A stretch of DNA of 64,000 nucleotides from Paenibacillus sp. FSL H7-0357. GTDB lineage: Bacteria; Bacillota; Bacilli; Paenibacillales; Paenibacillaceae. The position numbers and the translations under genes are program-made. The stretch spans positions 5,208,001 through 5,272,000 of the forward strand of contig NZ_CP009241.1 in NCBI RefSeq assembly GCF_000758525.1. Reading direction: 5' to 3'. Numbering within the stretch: position 1 is the first letter of the stretch; each line of letters begins with the position of its first letter. Below are positions 8,527 to 17,177 of the stretch, piece by piece. The notes under the pieces were generated by a model. It was not told the origin of the DNA. It searched no databases and worked only from the letters and a program-made list of their open reading frames with translations.

Positions 8527-9435
8527 ATGAACAGTCGTACCTCCCGCACTCAAATGTTATACACACTAGGTTTTGTATTTTTCCTGATATGCGCTTTCGC
8601 CGCTTTCTTTACGGGAGTGAAAGTAGGTGCAGACAAGACAGAAGCTAAATATTCCCACCTGATTGAAGCTGACGGCGCATCGGAGGAATTCTCCGGCTCT
8701 TACCAGCAGCAGGATCTTGTTACCTTCTATCATAACGTATTTTTGCCGTATCGTGAATTCAAGCGGAATTGGAACAAAGAGGTAGACAGTTTGTCACGCA
8801 GCACGGATGCCCGTGAGAACGCGGCCACACTGAAAAATCTCAGTATTCTGGCGGACAAGCAATATGAGAAGGTTAACCAGGATTCCATCTTCAGCGGCTC
8901 GCCACTCCTGTATCAATCCCAGCTTAACATACTTAAGAGCCTGACGCTCTTCTCCCAGGCTTCCAACAAGGTGTCTGCTGGATCATCAGGCACAGAAACA
9001 GCCAAAGCGCTGAAGAACGATAACTTCACGGCCAGTGCCATGCAATTCGGGCTGCTTGCCCAGAAGGATTTCTATGATTCCATGCTGAAGTGGGGTTCCA
9101 AGACCAACAGCAAAATCCCGGCGGTACCCAGTGAACTGAAGACGCTGTCCTTCATCCAATGGAAGAAGATGCCGCTCCTGCTTAAAAATGCTTCCATCGC
9201 CGAAATGATGCTGAACCGGGGAATTTACGCCGGTTATGATCCGCAGGATATCACGGCCAAAATAGACGACATGATCTACTCCGGCATGGCCAGCTCCCTG
9301 AAGCTGCAGGATGTACAATCCTCTGTTACACTGCTTATTTCTACCGGAGCTATACAGGAGCAGGACTTCATGAAGTGGCGTGAACAATATTATGGCAAAG
9401 AAACGATGCCGCAGCTTCCGTTTTTCTATGAATAA
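8527..9435 (+). CDS. Membrane-anchored extracytoplasmic protein, function unknown
   Basis: 302-aa protein with one N-terminal membrane segment (~residues 11-29) and a long, mainly helical, hydrophilic outer region without cysteines or recognisable motifs. The start at 8527 follows AAGGAG by about eight bases; a longer reading upstream has no ribosome site. It is divergent from the CPBP operon and followed by the T-box promoter of serA, so it stands alone. I cannot assign a family. The helical content and lack of catalytic residues suggest a structural or sensory role rather than an enzyme, but this is only a guess. Confidence 0.8.
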   Translation: MNSRTSRTQMLYTLGFVFFLICAFAAFFTGVKVGADKTEAKYSHLIEADGASEEFSGSYQQQDLVTFYHNVFLPYREFKRNWNKEVDSLSRSTDARENAATLKNLSILADKQYEKVNQDSIFSGSPLLYQSQLNILKSLTLFSQASNKVSAGSSGTETAKALKNDNFTASAMQFGLLAQKDFYDSMLKWGSKTNSKIPAVPSELKTLSFIQWKKMPLLLKNASIAEMMLNRGIYAGYDPQDITAKIDDMIYSGMASSLKLQDVQSSVTLLISTGAIQEQDFMKWREQYYGKETMPQLPFFYE

Positions 9436-9502
9436 GACTAGTATATTGCATCATAACGAAAAATGAAGCCTACTTCAAGGCAGGCAGGTTGTAATAAGCC
9501 TA

Positions 9503-9532
9503 TTGACACTTTTGGTGCCACCATGTTACATT
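9503..9532 (+). promoter_or_regulatory. Sigma-A-type promoter of the serA T-box leader
   Basis: A perfect TTGACA (9503-9508) is followed by an 18-base spacer and TACATT (9527-9532), about 20 bases before the T-box stem I. Confidence 0.6.
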
Positions 9533-9549
9533 ATGAAAAAATTAATCAA

Positions 9550-9808
9550 GCAAAACCGATGATGGAACAAGGATGCTGGAAGCCTTCAGAGAGCCGGTGG
9601 GTGGTGCAAACCGGTGGCATACAGATATCTTTAGCGCTCCTGAGATATTGTATCGAACTATAAGTAGATGCAATCGGATCATCTCCGTTACCAGTGTGGC
9701 CTTTGCAGGCCAATGAGGCTGCTTCTTCAACGTTGCAGTGAATTAGGGTGGTACCACGACAACTCTCGTCCCTTACTACGGCAGTAGTATGGGGTTGGGA
9801 GTTTTTTT
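9550..9808 (+). ncRNA. T-box leader, serine-specific
   Basis: Uncharged-tRNA sensor controlling serA transcription. The stem I distal signature AGAGAGCCGG...GGTGGTGCAAACCGG is present, and the specifier region reads AGC followed by GCTCCTGAG (AGC at 9633-9635), which aligns with the specifier position of known T-boxes and means serine. The antiterminator T-box core AGGGTGGTACCACG is at 9745-9758, overlapping a terminator helix whose 3' arm GGTTGGGAG runs into seven T residues (9801-9807). Low charged tRNA-Ser should therefore promote readthrough into serA. Start of the element is approximate. Confidence 0.92.
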
Positions 9809-9810
9809 GT

Positions 9811-10014
9811 TACCCGGAATCCGTCTTTTGGCCTAAAAGGCCCAAATTTGGCAGGAGACCGACCTCCTACACTCTCTTTCTTTTATGCGACAGCGCGTTA
9901 CTCCGTTATTCCGACATGCTTTTTACCCGTTTTGATGCTTCAGGTACTGTGGATTGCCTTATCAGGGCATCCTTGGCATATTAAGCTTTATCACTTTAAG
10001 GGGGACAAGAAACC
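9811..10014 (+). other. Second untranslated leader segment between T-box terminator and serA
   Basis: About 200 bases lie between the T-box terminator and the serA start. I see no ORF with a ribosome site. Small hairpins are possible (GGCC / GGCC near 9831-9843; a GGAT-GCC / GGC-ATCC pair near 9951-9972). A GGGGG ribosome site precedes serA. Confidence 0.5.
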
Positions 10015-11607
10015 ATGTTTAAAGTATTAGTATCGGATCCAATCAGTGATTTGGGCATTCAGCAATTGATGGACGCAAACGACGTGACTGTAGACAAGAA
10101 GACTGGACTTAGTGAAGAAGAGCTTATTGCAATCATCGCCGAATATGACGGCCTGCTCGTACGCAGCCAAACCACTGTTACCGAGAAAATTATTGCCGCG
10201 GGCACAAACCTGAAGGTCATTGGACGCGCCGGCGTCGGTGTCGACAATATTAAACTGGAGGCGGCAACACAGCATGGCGTTGTGGTCATCAATGCGCCGG
10301 ACGGAAATACGATTACGACCTGTGAGCATGCTTTTGCCATGATGATGGCACTCGCCCGGCACATTCCCCAAGCCTATGCCAAAACGATTTCCGGCGTATG
10401 GGATAGAAAGACATTCCTCGGCGTAGAACTACGCGGCAAAACACTGGGTGTTCTCGGCATGGGACGGATCGGCAGCGAGGTGGCCAAACGGGCCAAAGCC
10501 TTCGGCATGAACATTCTCGCTTATGACCCGTTCCTGACTCCGGACCGCGCGGAGAAGCTCGAAGTGAAGCTGGCCTCCGTTGATGACATTGTCCGTGGCG
10601 CTGATTTCATGACCGTGCACACACCGTTGACACCTGAAACCCGCCATATGATTTCCCGCCCGCAGTTCGAAGTGATGAAAAAAGGCATGCGCATCATCAA
10701 CTGTGCCCGCGGCGGCGTAATCGACGAAATGGCATTGGTTGAAGCCATCGACAGCGGCATCGTCGCTGGAGCAGCATTTGACGTATTCGAGCAAGAGCCG
10801 CCACAAGCGGATCACCCGTTCCTCTCCCATCCAAAAATCATCGTGACTCCGCATCTGGGTGCTTCGACCGTAGAAGCCCAGGAGAATGTAGCCATCGATG
10901 TATCGGAGCAGGTGCTGCATATTCTGCGCAACGAGCCGTTCATTAACGCTGTAAACATTCCTCCGGTTGCGCCAAGCGTAATGAACAAGCTTCAGCCTTA
11001 CTTCACACTGGGTGAGAAGCTTGGCAGCTTTGCAACACAGCTGACGGACGGCGCTATTCGTGAAATTCATGTTGAATATGCCGGGGATCTCTCGGATGTG
11101 GATACACAGCCGCTGACCCGCTATATTGTAAAAGGCGTGTTCACCCGCCACTTCGGCAACGATGTCAACATCGTCAACTCCATGCATCTGGCCAAAACGC
11201 GTGATGTGAATGTTGTCGTGACAAAGGCTTCCAAGACCAAGGGCTTCACTAATCTTATCACCGTTACGCTGAAGGCCGAACCGGATGAAGAACGCCTGGT
11301 AGCCGGAACATTGCTCCAGGGCTACGGCGAACGCATTGTCCAGGTCAATAAATTCCCGGTTGATATCGCTCCGGAAGGCCATCAAATTGTAATCTCCCAC
11401 AACGACAAGCCGGGGATTATCGGTCTCGTCGGCACTCTGCTTGGACAAAACGATGTCAACATCGCTTCGATGCAGGTGGGACGTAAAATTGTCGGTGGTG
11501 CAGCTATCATGCTTCTGACCGTAGATAAAGAGGTGCCGCAGCATGTGCTTGTGAAGCTGGCTGGCTTGCCGGAAATCAACACCGCCGAAGAGGTCGTTCT
11601 GCTATAG
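10015..11607 (+). CDS. serA: D-3-phosphoglycerate dehydrogenase
   Basis: Catalyses the first step of serine synthesis, NAD-dependent oxidation of 3-phosphoglycerate to 3-phosphohydroxypyruvate. The N-terminal substrate domain, the NAD-binding motif GMGRIGSEV (~residues 145-153), the catalytic Arg region (NCARGG), Glu (FEQEPP) and His (TPHLGAST) are all present. After ~residue 320 comes the allosteric substrate-binding domain and a C-terminal ACT domain (HNDKPGIIG...), giving 530 aa, the long form of the enzyme. ACT domains in this family bind serine as feedback inhibitor. Transcription is controlled by the serine T-box upstream; it is followed by its own terminator. Confidence 0.97.
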   Translation: MFKVLVSDPISDLGIQQLMDANDVTVDKKTGLSEEELIAIIAEYDGLLVRSQTTVTEKIIAAGTNLKVIGRAGVGVDNIKLEAATQHGVVVINAPDGNTITTCEHAFAMMMALARHIPQAYAKTISGVWDRKTFLGVELRGKTLGVLGMGRIGSEVAKRAKAFGMNILAYDPFLTPDRAEKLEVKLASVDDIVRGADFMTVHTPLTPETRHMISRPQFEVMKKGMRIINCARGGVIDEMALVEAIDSGIVAGAAFDVFEQEPPQADHPFLSHPKIIVTPHLGASTVEAQENVAIDVSEQVLHILRNEPFINAVNIPPVAPSVMNKLQPYFTLGEKLGSFATQLTDGAIREIHVEYAGDLSDVDTQPLTRYIVKGVFTRHFGNDVNIVNSMHLAKTRDVNVVVTKASKTKGFTNLITVTLKAEPDEERLVAGTLLQGYGERIVQVNKFPVDIAPEGHQIVISHNDKPGIIGLVGTLLGQNDVNIASMQVGRKIVGGAAIMLLTVDKEVPQHVLVKLAGLPEINTAEEVVLL

Positions 11608-11645
11608 AAGCTATTTCGTATCATCTATAGCTTCTGGGTATTAGC

Positions 11646-11704
11646 AAAAAAATCGCTCTTTCGAAAATGGAGGCATCTGCAGCCATTTCAAAAGAGCGAT
11701 TTTT
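11646..11704. terminator. Bidirectional terminator between serA and the SDR gene
   Basis: Long inverted repeat: AAAAATCGCTCTTT pairs with AAAGAGCGATTTTT around an inner TGG / CCA stem. It has T tracts on both strands and sits between convergent genes. Confidence 0.85.
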
Positions 11705-11706
11705 GT

Positions 11707-12552
11707 TTATTCCGGAACTTTGAATACCGGGACGACCCGCCCGTCAGCATCAGTGAATCCGTATTGTACCGCAAGGCTGCCTACCTGCTGCGGGATTCCC
11801 GTTATGGACATTACCTCTGGATCTGCAGCCAGCTGAACCACGGCCCGCCCGATATAGGCTGTGGACTCACTGGTTTGCAGCTCAGGCACCTCCTGCCAAT
11901 GCTCTTCATCTGTATTGAGGCTCTCCAGCACCAGTTCAGTCCGCATCCAGCCGGGCGACAACGGGATCACGGCTATACCGTCTGCCGCAAGTTCTACCGA
12001 CAATCCATAAGCCATGCGCACCAGCGCATTTTTAGCCAGATCATAATAGAAATTGTCAATGTATTTGTAGTGGTCCCAATACGTTGTATGAATAATAATA
12101 CCACCGCTCTGCCGGTTGCTGCGCATTAGCGGAATCGCGTAATAGTTGGTCATCAGCTGCGCTCTGACTCCCGCATCGAACATATGGCTCCAATGTTCCA
12201 GAGGCAGCTCCCAGAAGGGTTTGCTCTCGATGGACAGCTCATTACCGCCCCATACATTGTTGACCAGGATATCCAGCCTGCCCTGCTCCGACGCTATCCG
12301 CCGGATGACTTCTTCCGTTTCGCTATCCCGGGTATGGTCGCAGCGGATCGCTTCACCCTGCCCTCCAACCGCCTTGATTTCATCAAGAACACTGTCTATC
12401 GTCCCTTTACGCCTTCCTTCTTGGGAAAGCCCCGTGCTTCTGCCTGTGATATACACATACGCACCTGCCTTTGCCAGCTCCAAAGCTATTCCCCTGCCGG
12501 CTCCCCTGCTTCCTCCGGTAACCAGTGCCACTTTCCCTTGCAGATTTGTCAT
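11707..12552 (-). CDS. Short-chain dehydrogenase/reductase
   Basis: NAD(P)-dependent oxidoreductase of the SDR superfamily, substrate unknown. The Rossmann motif TGGSRGAGRG (~residues 12-21), the NNVWGG variant of NNAG, a TTYW segment in place of the usual Ser region, and the catalytic YYDLAK (Y-x3-K) can be seen. Length 281 aa with a ~20-residue insertion after the coenzyme loop, as in the SDR group annotated near DHRS1. Start at 12550-12552 follows GAGAGGAG. It is divergent from the WYL regulator at 12960, which is a natural candidate to control it. Confidence 0.88.
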   Translation of the reverse strand: MTNLQGKVALVTGGSRGAGRGIALELAKAGAYVYITGRSTGLSQEGRRKGTIDSVLDEIKAVGGQGEAIRCDHTRDSETEEVIRRIASEQGRLDILVNNVWGGNELSIESKPFWELPLEHWSHMFDAGVRAQLMTNYYAIPLMRSNRQSGGIIIHTTYWDHYKYIDNFYYDLAKNALVRMAYGLSVELAADGIAVIPLSPGWMRTELVLESLNTDEEHWQEVPELQTSESTAYIGRAVVQLAADPEVMSITGIPQQVGSLAVQYGFTDADGRVVPVFKVPE

Positions 12553-12678
12553 ACTACCGCTCCTCTCTTCTTTGTTGATCTTAGTATCATTGGTTCTTCT
12601 GCTTGCTATACTCATCATAAACTCTATATATGACATCAACTGACATATATATATGATAAAATGAAAAAAGATTGAAAT
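12553..12678. promoter_or_regulatory. Probable SDR promoter region
   Basis: AT-rich stretch between the SDR start and the structured repeat, including alternating CATATATATATG near 12641-12653. I see no gene in it. Confidence 0.4.
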
Positions 12679-12932
12679 TATATAGATTGAACATGAGAAT
12701 TACATGTAGGGAAAAGTGGCGGAGGGGGATTTTGGAACTGCAGGAGCGACAGCGTCCGCCTGAAAGCTTTCCGCAGGAAAGCTCACTTCGGAAGCATGGG
12801 CAAGGTTTGGATTTCTACCGCAATTCGCGGTTAAATTCAGGAAATCCAAACCTAACAGCGGCCGGAAGTCCAAACATTCTCTGTAGTCACGGCCAATCCC
12901 AAAATAGAAGAATTATAAGTTCAATCTATATA
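12679..12932. repeat. Hairpin-rich intergenic element with perfect 14-bp inverted ends (MITE-like)
   Basis: The outer ends are exact inverted repeats: TATATAGATTGAAC at 12679-12692 and its complement at 12919-12932. Inside are several stems: AGCTTTCC-GCA-GGAAAGCT near 12767-12785, GGTTTGGATTTC (12804-12815) pairing with 12841-12852, and an inner ACCGC-AATTC-GCGGT. There is no ORF of its own. The layout fits a miniature inverted-repeat element or a structured RNA; the ends could also be paired regulator sites for the divergent genes. A related but diverged structure occurs at 18840-19040. Confidence 0.65.
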
Positions 12933-12947
12933 GGGGGATACCCCCTA
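12931..12947. promoter_or_regulatory. Perfect palindrome next to the WYL regulator start
   Basis: TAGGGGGATACCCCCTA: 7-bp arms around ATA, ending 13 bases before the regulator ATG and next to its GGAGG. It could be an operator or an RNA hairpin in the leader. Confidence 0.5.
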
Positions 12948-12959
12948 TGAGGAGGACGT

Positions 12960-13943
12960 ATGAGAGCAGACCGTTTATTATCCATATTGCTTCTGCTGCA
13001 GAACCGCGGCAAAGTCACCTCCCGTGAGCTGGCCAGCACCCTGGAGGTATCCGAGCGGACAATATTTCGTGATATGGAGGCGCTTAGTGCCTCCGGAATA
13101 CCCGTGCTGGCAGAACGAGGCCGGGAGGGGGGCTGGATGCTCACCGAAGGCTACCGCACATCCCTAACTGGAATGAAGCCCAACGAAATAGGCGCTCTCC
13201 TGCTCTCTGCCGATTCGGCAATCTTGAAGGATCTTGGTATTCATGAGGATTTCACGATTGCATCGCACAAGCTGGAGGCTGCTGCCTCAGGGAATAAATC
13301 CCCTTCCGCCAACTATTTTAACCAGCGTATTCATATAGACAGTGAAGGATGGCTTTCATCCGAGGAAAGCTTCCCTTTTCTTTCAACCTTACAGGCAGCT
13401 CTTTGGGAAGACCGGAAAGTACGTATTTCTTATCTGCGAAATGGAGAAATAAAGAACAGAATCATTGGACTGCTGGGCTTGGTGGCGAAACGGGGGGTAT
13501 GGTATGTTATCGGGCAGCATGAGGAGCTGTTCAGAACCTACCGGGTTTCGAGAATCGTTGCTGCCCAAATATTAGAGGAAGCTTATTCACGACCTGACGA
13601 TTTTGAGCTGACGAGTTACTGGGAGTCATCTAAAGTATCGTTCAAATCCGCCCTTCCCAGTTATCAAGCCAAATTCACGCTAAAGTCTTCCTCCCTTCAA
13701 GCGTTAAGGCAGGAACGCTTTGTTACATTGCTGTCCATAGATGAATCTCCTGATTCTGCATGGCTGGAGGTCGAAGCTGAGTTCAATGTCATAGAAGCAG
13801 CTTGCCGAATCATGTTGTCCTTGGGTCCCCATGTGATCGTCAGGTCACCAGAGGAACTGCGTATAAAAGTATATAAGGCTGCACTGGAAACCGTCCTATT
13901 GGGTCGCCGGGTGAGTCGTCTTCCAGCTACTGATTCAATTTAG
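12960..13943 (+). CDS. YafY-type transcription regulator (HTH_11 + WYL domain)
   Basis: DNA-binding regulator. The N-terminal ~60 residues form a DeoR-like winged helix-turn-helix (RELASTLEVSERTIFRDMEAL), and the middle contains a WYL-type domain with the VWYVIGQ segment and YRVSRI (~residues 180-200), followed by the C-terminal WCX extension. Length 327 aa is usual. The start follows GAGGAGG and a perfect palindrome that may be its operator. It is divergent from the SDR gene and overlaps the convergent binding-protein gene by 17 bases. Ligand unknown; WYL domains in other regulators sense nucleic-acid or small-molecule ligands. Confidence 0.9.
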   Translation: MRADRLLSILLLLQNRGKVTSRELASTLEVSERTIFRDMEALSASGIPVLAERGREGGWMLTEGYRTSLTGMKPNEIGALLLSADSAILKDLGIHEDFTIASHKLEAAASGNKSPSANYFNQRIHIDSEGWLSSEESFPFLSTLQAALWEDRKVRISYLRNGEIKNRIIGLLGLVAKRGVWYVIGQHEELFRTYRVSRIVAAQILEEAYSRPDDFELTSYWESSKVSFKSALPSYQAKFTLKSSSLQALRQERFVTLLSIDESPDSAWLEVEAEFNVIEAACRIMLSLGPHVIVRSPEELRIKVYKAALETVLLGRRVSRLPATDSI

Positions 13944-15267
13944 CGGCTTCATCAAGTTTCTTTAAAAACTCTGCCGGAGTGCATCTTCCATCCATTAAGG
14001 ATTGATGGGCCTCCATTACTTTATTTTTAAATTCATTACTCCCTTGATCCTGGAGGGGGGTCCCGCTGGAAGTTGAAATGGAGCTAAAGATGTCTACCAG
14101 TCCTTTTTGCAGCTTATTTTCTGCCCCAGTCAGGTATTGATCGAATTTTTGAGCGGGTATCCCTGCTCCACTTTGCCAAATAAGCTTCGCCCAATTCTCT
14201 GGATCGTAGAAGTATTTCAAAAATTGTACAGCCTCCTCTTTATTCTTAGAATGGGCAGAGATCGAATATCCCCCGCCGAACCAGGCTGCGACATCCGTCA
14301 GCTTGCCCCTGTCAGAAGCGGGATACGGTGCAGCTGCAACATTATTCCGGAATTCTTCCGAGAAATTCTCATCCGTAGCAAGACTGGATTCCCAGCTCCC
14401 CATCAAAAAGAAAGCCGCTTTACCTTGTCCAAACAAGTTGCGGGCTGCGCCGTAATCCGCAGTCAGGAAGCCGTCCGCAAGTGTCTTCTCTTTCTGGAAC
14501 CGCTGTAATTCTTTAGCCGCTGCAAGAAATTGTTCATTGCCTGTAAAGGTTGCTTTGCCCGCGAGAACCTCGTCTATTTTGCTGAAATCACCCGTATGCC
14601 GCTGAGCGATGTACTCGAACCAGATCGGTAGTGACCAGCCTTCAACGGCATTGGTTGTGATGGGATTAATGCCTTTCTCTCTTAACATCTTGCTTGCCTT
14701 AAACCATTCTTGTGTTGTTCCAGGAACCGGGATACCGGTGTCGGCCAATATTTTTTGATTGTAGTACATCACAAAGAAGTCGGTATTTCTAGGTAACCCG
14801 TATAATTCACCGTGCTGCTTAAATCCATCGAGTGAGCCGGAGACGAAATGGTAGGAGGTATAATCCGACTCGTTCAGCTTAGCCAACAAACCTGCATCAA
14901 TTAAGGGTTTGATAAAAGAGGTCTGCCCCCAGGATTGAATAATATCCGGAAGAGCATTCGATGTAGCGTATATTTTAACTTTGGATTTATAAGGCTCATC
15001 CTGCAATGCCTCGACTTCTATTTTCACATTTCTATGTTCTTTCAAATAAGCGTCTATGATTTGCTGTTCGATTTTCCCCTGTCCGTTCTCGCGGTCAGCA
15101 AGGGCTGTGAATAATTTCAACGTGACAATTCCCGGTGTCTCTGTATTATTCTGAACTTTTAATGCAGGTGTCTTGGAATTCATATTCGTAATACTAAATA
15201 TTGCGCCAGCTGTCAAACCGGTTATGATCAGTATGGATAGTACGCGGTATTTCTTTTTCATCCTCAT
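13927..15267 (-). CDS. Extracellular solute-binding protein (family 1, sugar type)
   Basis: Periplasmic-binding-protein fold of the ABC sugar-uptake kind: a class I start (ITLKLFTALAD-like strand), a LPDIIQSWG segment, LYGLPRNTDFFVMYYN, a QGKAAFFLMGSWE segment and a C-terminal helix region. About 446 aa, normal for family-1 binding proteins. Unusually the N-terminal hydrophobic segment has no lipobox cysteine, so it should stay membrane-anchored by an uncleaved or ordinary signal. No permease or ATPase gene is nearby; instead it is divergent from a YesM/YesN pair. It may therefore be a sensor component. Start is ambiguous among GTG 15279, ATG 15267 and ATG 15261; I prefer 15267 because of GAGGTG nine bases upstream. 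Confidence 0.87.
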   Translation of the reverse strand: MRMKKKYRVLSILIITGLTAGAIFSITNMNSKTPALKVQNNTETPGIVTLKLFTALADRENGQGKIEQQIIDAYLKEHRNVKIEVEALQDEPYKSKVKIYATSNALPDIIQSWGQTSFIKPLIDAGLLAKLNESDYTSYHFVSGSLDGFKQHGELYGLPRNTDFFVMYYNQKILADTGIPVPGTTQEWFKASKMLREKGINPITTNAVEGWSLPIWFEYIAQRHTGDFSKIDEVLAGKATFTGNEQFLAAAKELQRFQKEKTLADGFLTADYGAARNLFGQGKAAFFLMGSWESSLATDENFSEEFRNNVAAAPYPASDRGKLTDVAAWFGGGYSISAHSKNKEEAVQFLKYFYDPENWAKLIWQSGAGIPAQKFDQYLTGAENKLQKGLVDIFSSISTSSGTPLQDQGSNEFKNKVMEAHQSLMDGRCTPAEFLKKLDEAAKLNQ

Positions 15268-15395
15268 CCTCTTCCCCACCTCTTGAGAAGTTATTATTTC
15301 TAAAATTTAGGGGACAGCACATATATTATTACCTTATTTGTAGTTATACTGATGATATTCTATGTAAAGTAGGGTGAGATAATATTAAACCTATC

Positions 15396-17174
15396 GTGAC
15401 GCGTTATCGAGACATTTCACTGCAGTATAAACTACTGATCTGGGTCATCCCTCTGCTGATCTTTACTGTAGGTTTAACTGGCCTTTATTCCTACTATATT
15501 GCCGCCAATGAAATCGTCGATAAAATCCGTCAAGCGCAAAGCCACATGGCTGCCAAAACTACGAACCAGCTTGATTTTATCACCAGCGGTACTATTAGCA
15601 CAGGTAACTTCCTGTTTCTCAATCCATCCTTACAACATTTGGTGACCACCAGTGATACACTCGAAGTAAGAGAGCAAATCTACAAATCCCTCCTCCCATT
15701 GATGGTCTCAAGCGAATCCTTTCAATCCTTGCTTGTTTATCGCTTGTCTACGGGTCAAGAAGATAATGGGCCGTTCGCCATTACACAAACCGGCATTGCC
15801 AGTGCTGCCTCCTTCGCCGAGTTTCAAGAAACCCGGTTTTTCAAGAACATTATGAAATCTGCCGGTGAGCCTATATGGGATATGTTGTCCCCTGAGGATC
15901 ACCTGCTGCATGGAGACAGACATTATAAACTCGTGATGATCAAGCCCTTTAAGGATTTCAATACCTATAAACGAATCGGTGTGCTAATGATTGGGATCGA
16001 TGCCGATCAACTCAGCAATAATCTTTTCCGCAAAGAAAATAATGCCTATCAGCTGGTTATCAATGACGATGGTGTGATTCTGGCTTCTACGGAGCTGGAT
16101 AATTTGGGCGAACATATTGGTGATCTGCCCTATTTCCAATCTGCTGAACCGGCACTCTCAAAAGATGATGCGCTCAGCTACCTGCTGGATAGAGATGACT
16201 TGGTTGTCTCTCAGACCACTTCCCCGCTGACAGGCTGGCACTCTTTGGTGATACAGAATAAAAAGGATTTATTGAAAGAGCTCGATTATATCAAATCTAT
16301 AACTGTTCTTATTATGGCAGTGTTTACGCTGGTAATGATACTGTGTACTTGGTTAATCGCCAAAATCATTACGAACCCTGTCAAAACATTAATTCTCTCG
16401 ATGAAGCAGCTGCAGCTTGGAGACTTCAGTCAGCGGGTGAATTTTTCGGGGAATGATGAGATCGGCCAACTGGGTTACTGGTATGATACGATGGTCAAGC
16501 GTGTCAAAACCCTAATCGATGATGTATATACTTCACACTTAAAGCAAAAAGAAGCAGAGCTTAAAACGCTGCAATCGCAAATCAATCCTCACTTCCTGTA
16601 CAACACTTTAAATATGATAAGCTGGACGGCGATGCAGAAGAATGAGCGGGATATTGCAGAAATGGTTCAATCCTTGTCCCAGGTGTTTAGGTTAAGTCTG
16701 AATAACGGCCAAGACAATGCCACTCTGCTTCAGGAGGTTGAATTCATCGAGAATTATTTATTTTTGCAAAAGAAACGTTTTACTACCAGATTTCATTTCT
16801 CCGTCACCCTGGATGAAGAGATCAGTCATTTCCAAGTCCCCAAATTATTATTGCAGCCTCTTGTTGAAAACGCCATCATTCATGCCATAGAACCTTTAGA
16901 GGGAAGCGGAATGATTGCGGTAGCCTGTTATGCTGAGGAATCGTGGATCGTACTGGAGGTTGTTGATAACGGGAAGGGCATGACTCCAGAACGGGTAAAG
17001 CAAATTTTATGTCATCCTAAACCGGTTACTCCTTCCATTGGACACTCGGGCCTCGCCTTAAGTAATATTCGCGAAAGGTTGAATCTGTACTTTGAGCTTA
17101 CGGAATTTCACATTGAAAGCACCTTAGGTCTAGGTACGCGTATCCAAATCCGAATCCATAGAGGGGGTAACTAA
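15396..17174 (+). CDS. Sensor histidine kinase, YesM (LytS/HPK7-like) family
   Basis: Membrane sensor kinase. A first membrane segment (~residues 12-35), a ~260-residue outer domain that looks like a Cache fold, a second membrane segment (~295-320) and a HAMP linker lead to the His_kinase motif INPHFLYNTLN (phosphorylated His), the N-box LVENAIIHA, and the G-boxes VDNGKGM and GHSGLALSNIRERL. 592 aa. The response regulator starts four bases after its stop. The GTG at 15396 is weakly supported; an in-frame ATT at 15384 is better spaced from AGGGTGAG. It probably responds to a sugar, perhaps through the divergent binding protein. Confidence 0.93.
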   Translation: MTRYRDISLQYKLLIWVIPLLIFTVGLTGLYSYYIAANEIVDKIRQAQSHMAAKTTNQLDFITSGTISTGNFLFLNPSLQHLVTTSDTLEVREQIYKSLLPLMVSSESFQSLLVYRLSTGQEDNGPFAITQTGIASAASFAEFQETRFFKNIMKSAGEPIWDMLSPEDHLLHGDRHYKLVMIKPFKDFNTYKRIGVLMIGIDADQLSNNLFRKENNAYQLVINDDGVILASTELDNLGEHIGDLPYFQSAEPALSKDDALSYLLDRDDLVVSQTTSPLTGWHSLVIQNKKDLLKELDYIKSITVLIMAVFTLVMILCTWLIAKIITNPVKTLILSMKQLQLGDFSQRVNFSGNDEIGQLGYWYDTMVKRVKTLIDDVYTSHLKQKEAELKTLQSQINPHFLYNTLNMISWTAMQKNERDIAEMVQSLSQVFRLSLNNGQDNATLLQEVEFIENYLFLQKKRFTTRFHFSVTLDEEISHFQVPKLLLQPLVENAIIHAIEPLEGSGMIAVACYAEESWIVLEVVDNGKGMTPERVKQILCHPKPVTPSIGHSGLALSNIRERLNLYFELTEFHIESTLGLGTRIQIRIHRGGN

Positions 17175-17177
17175 ACG

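Noticed and set aside
9463..9663. 66-aa plus-strand ORF
   Set aside because: It overlaps the T-box stem I and specifier region and has no ribosome site.
10429..11544. 371-aa open frame on the minus strand
   Set aside because: Lies entirely antisense to serA in a complementary frame, has no ribosome site and low-complexity His/Cys-rich content; a shadow of serA codon use.
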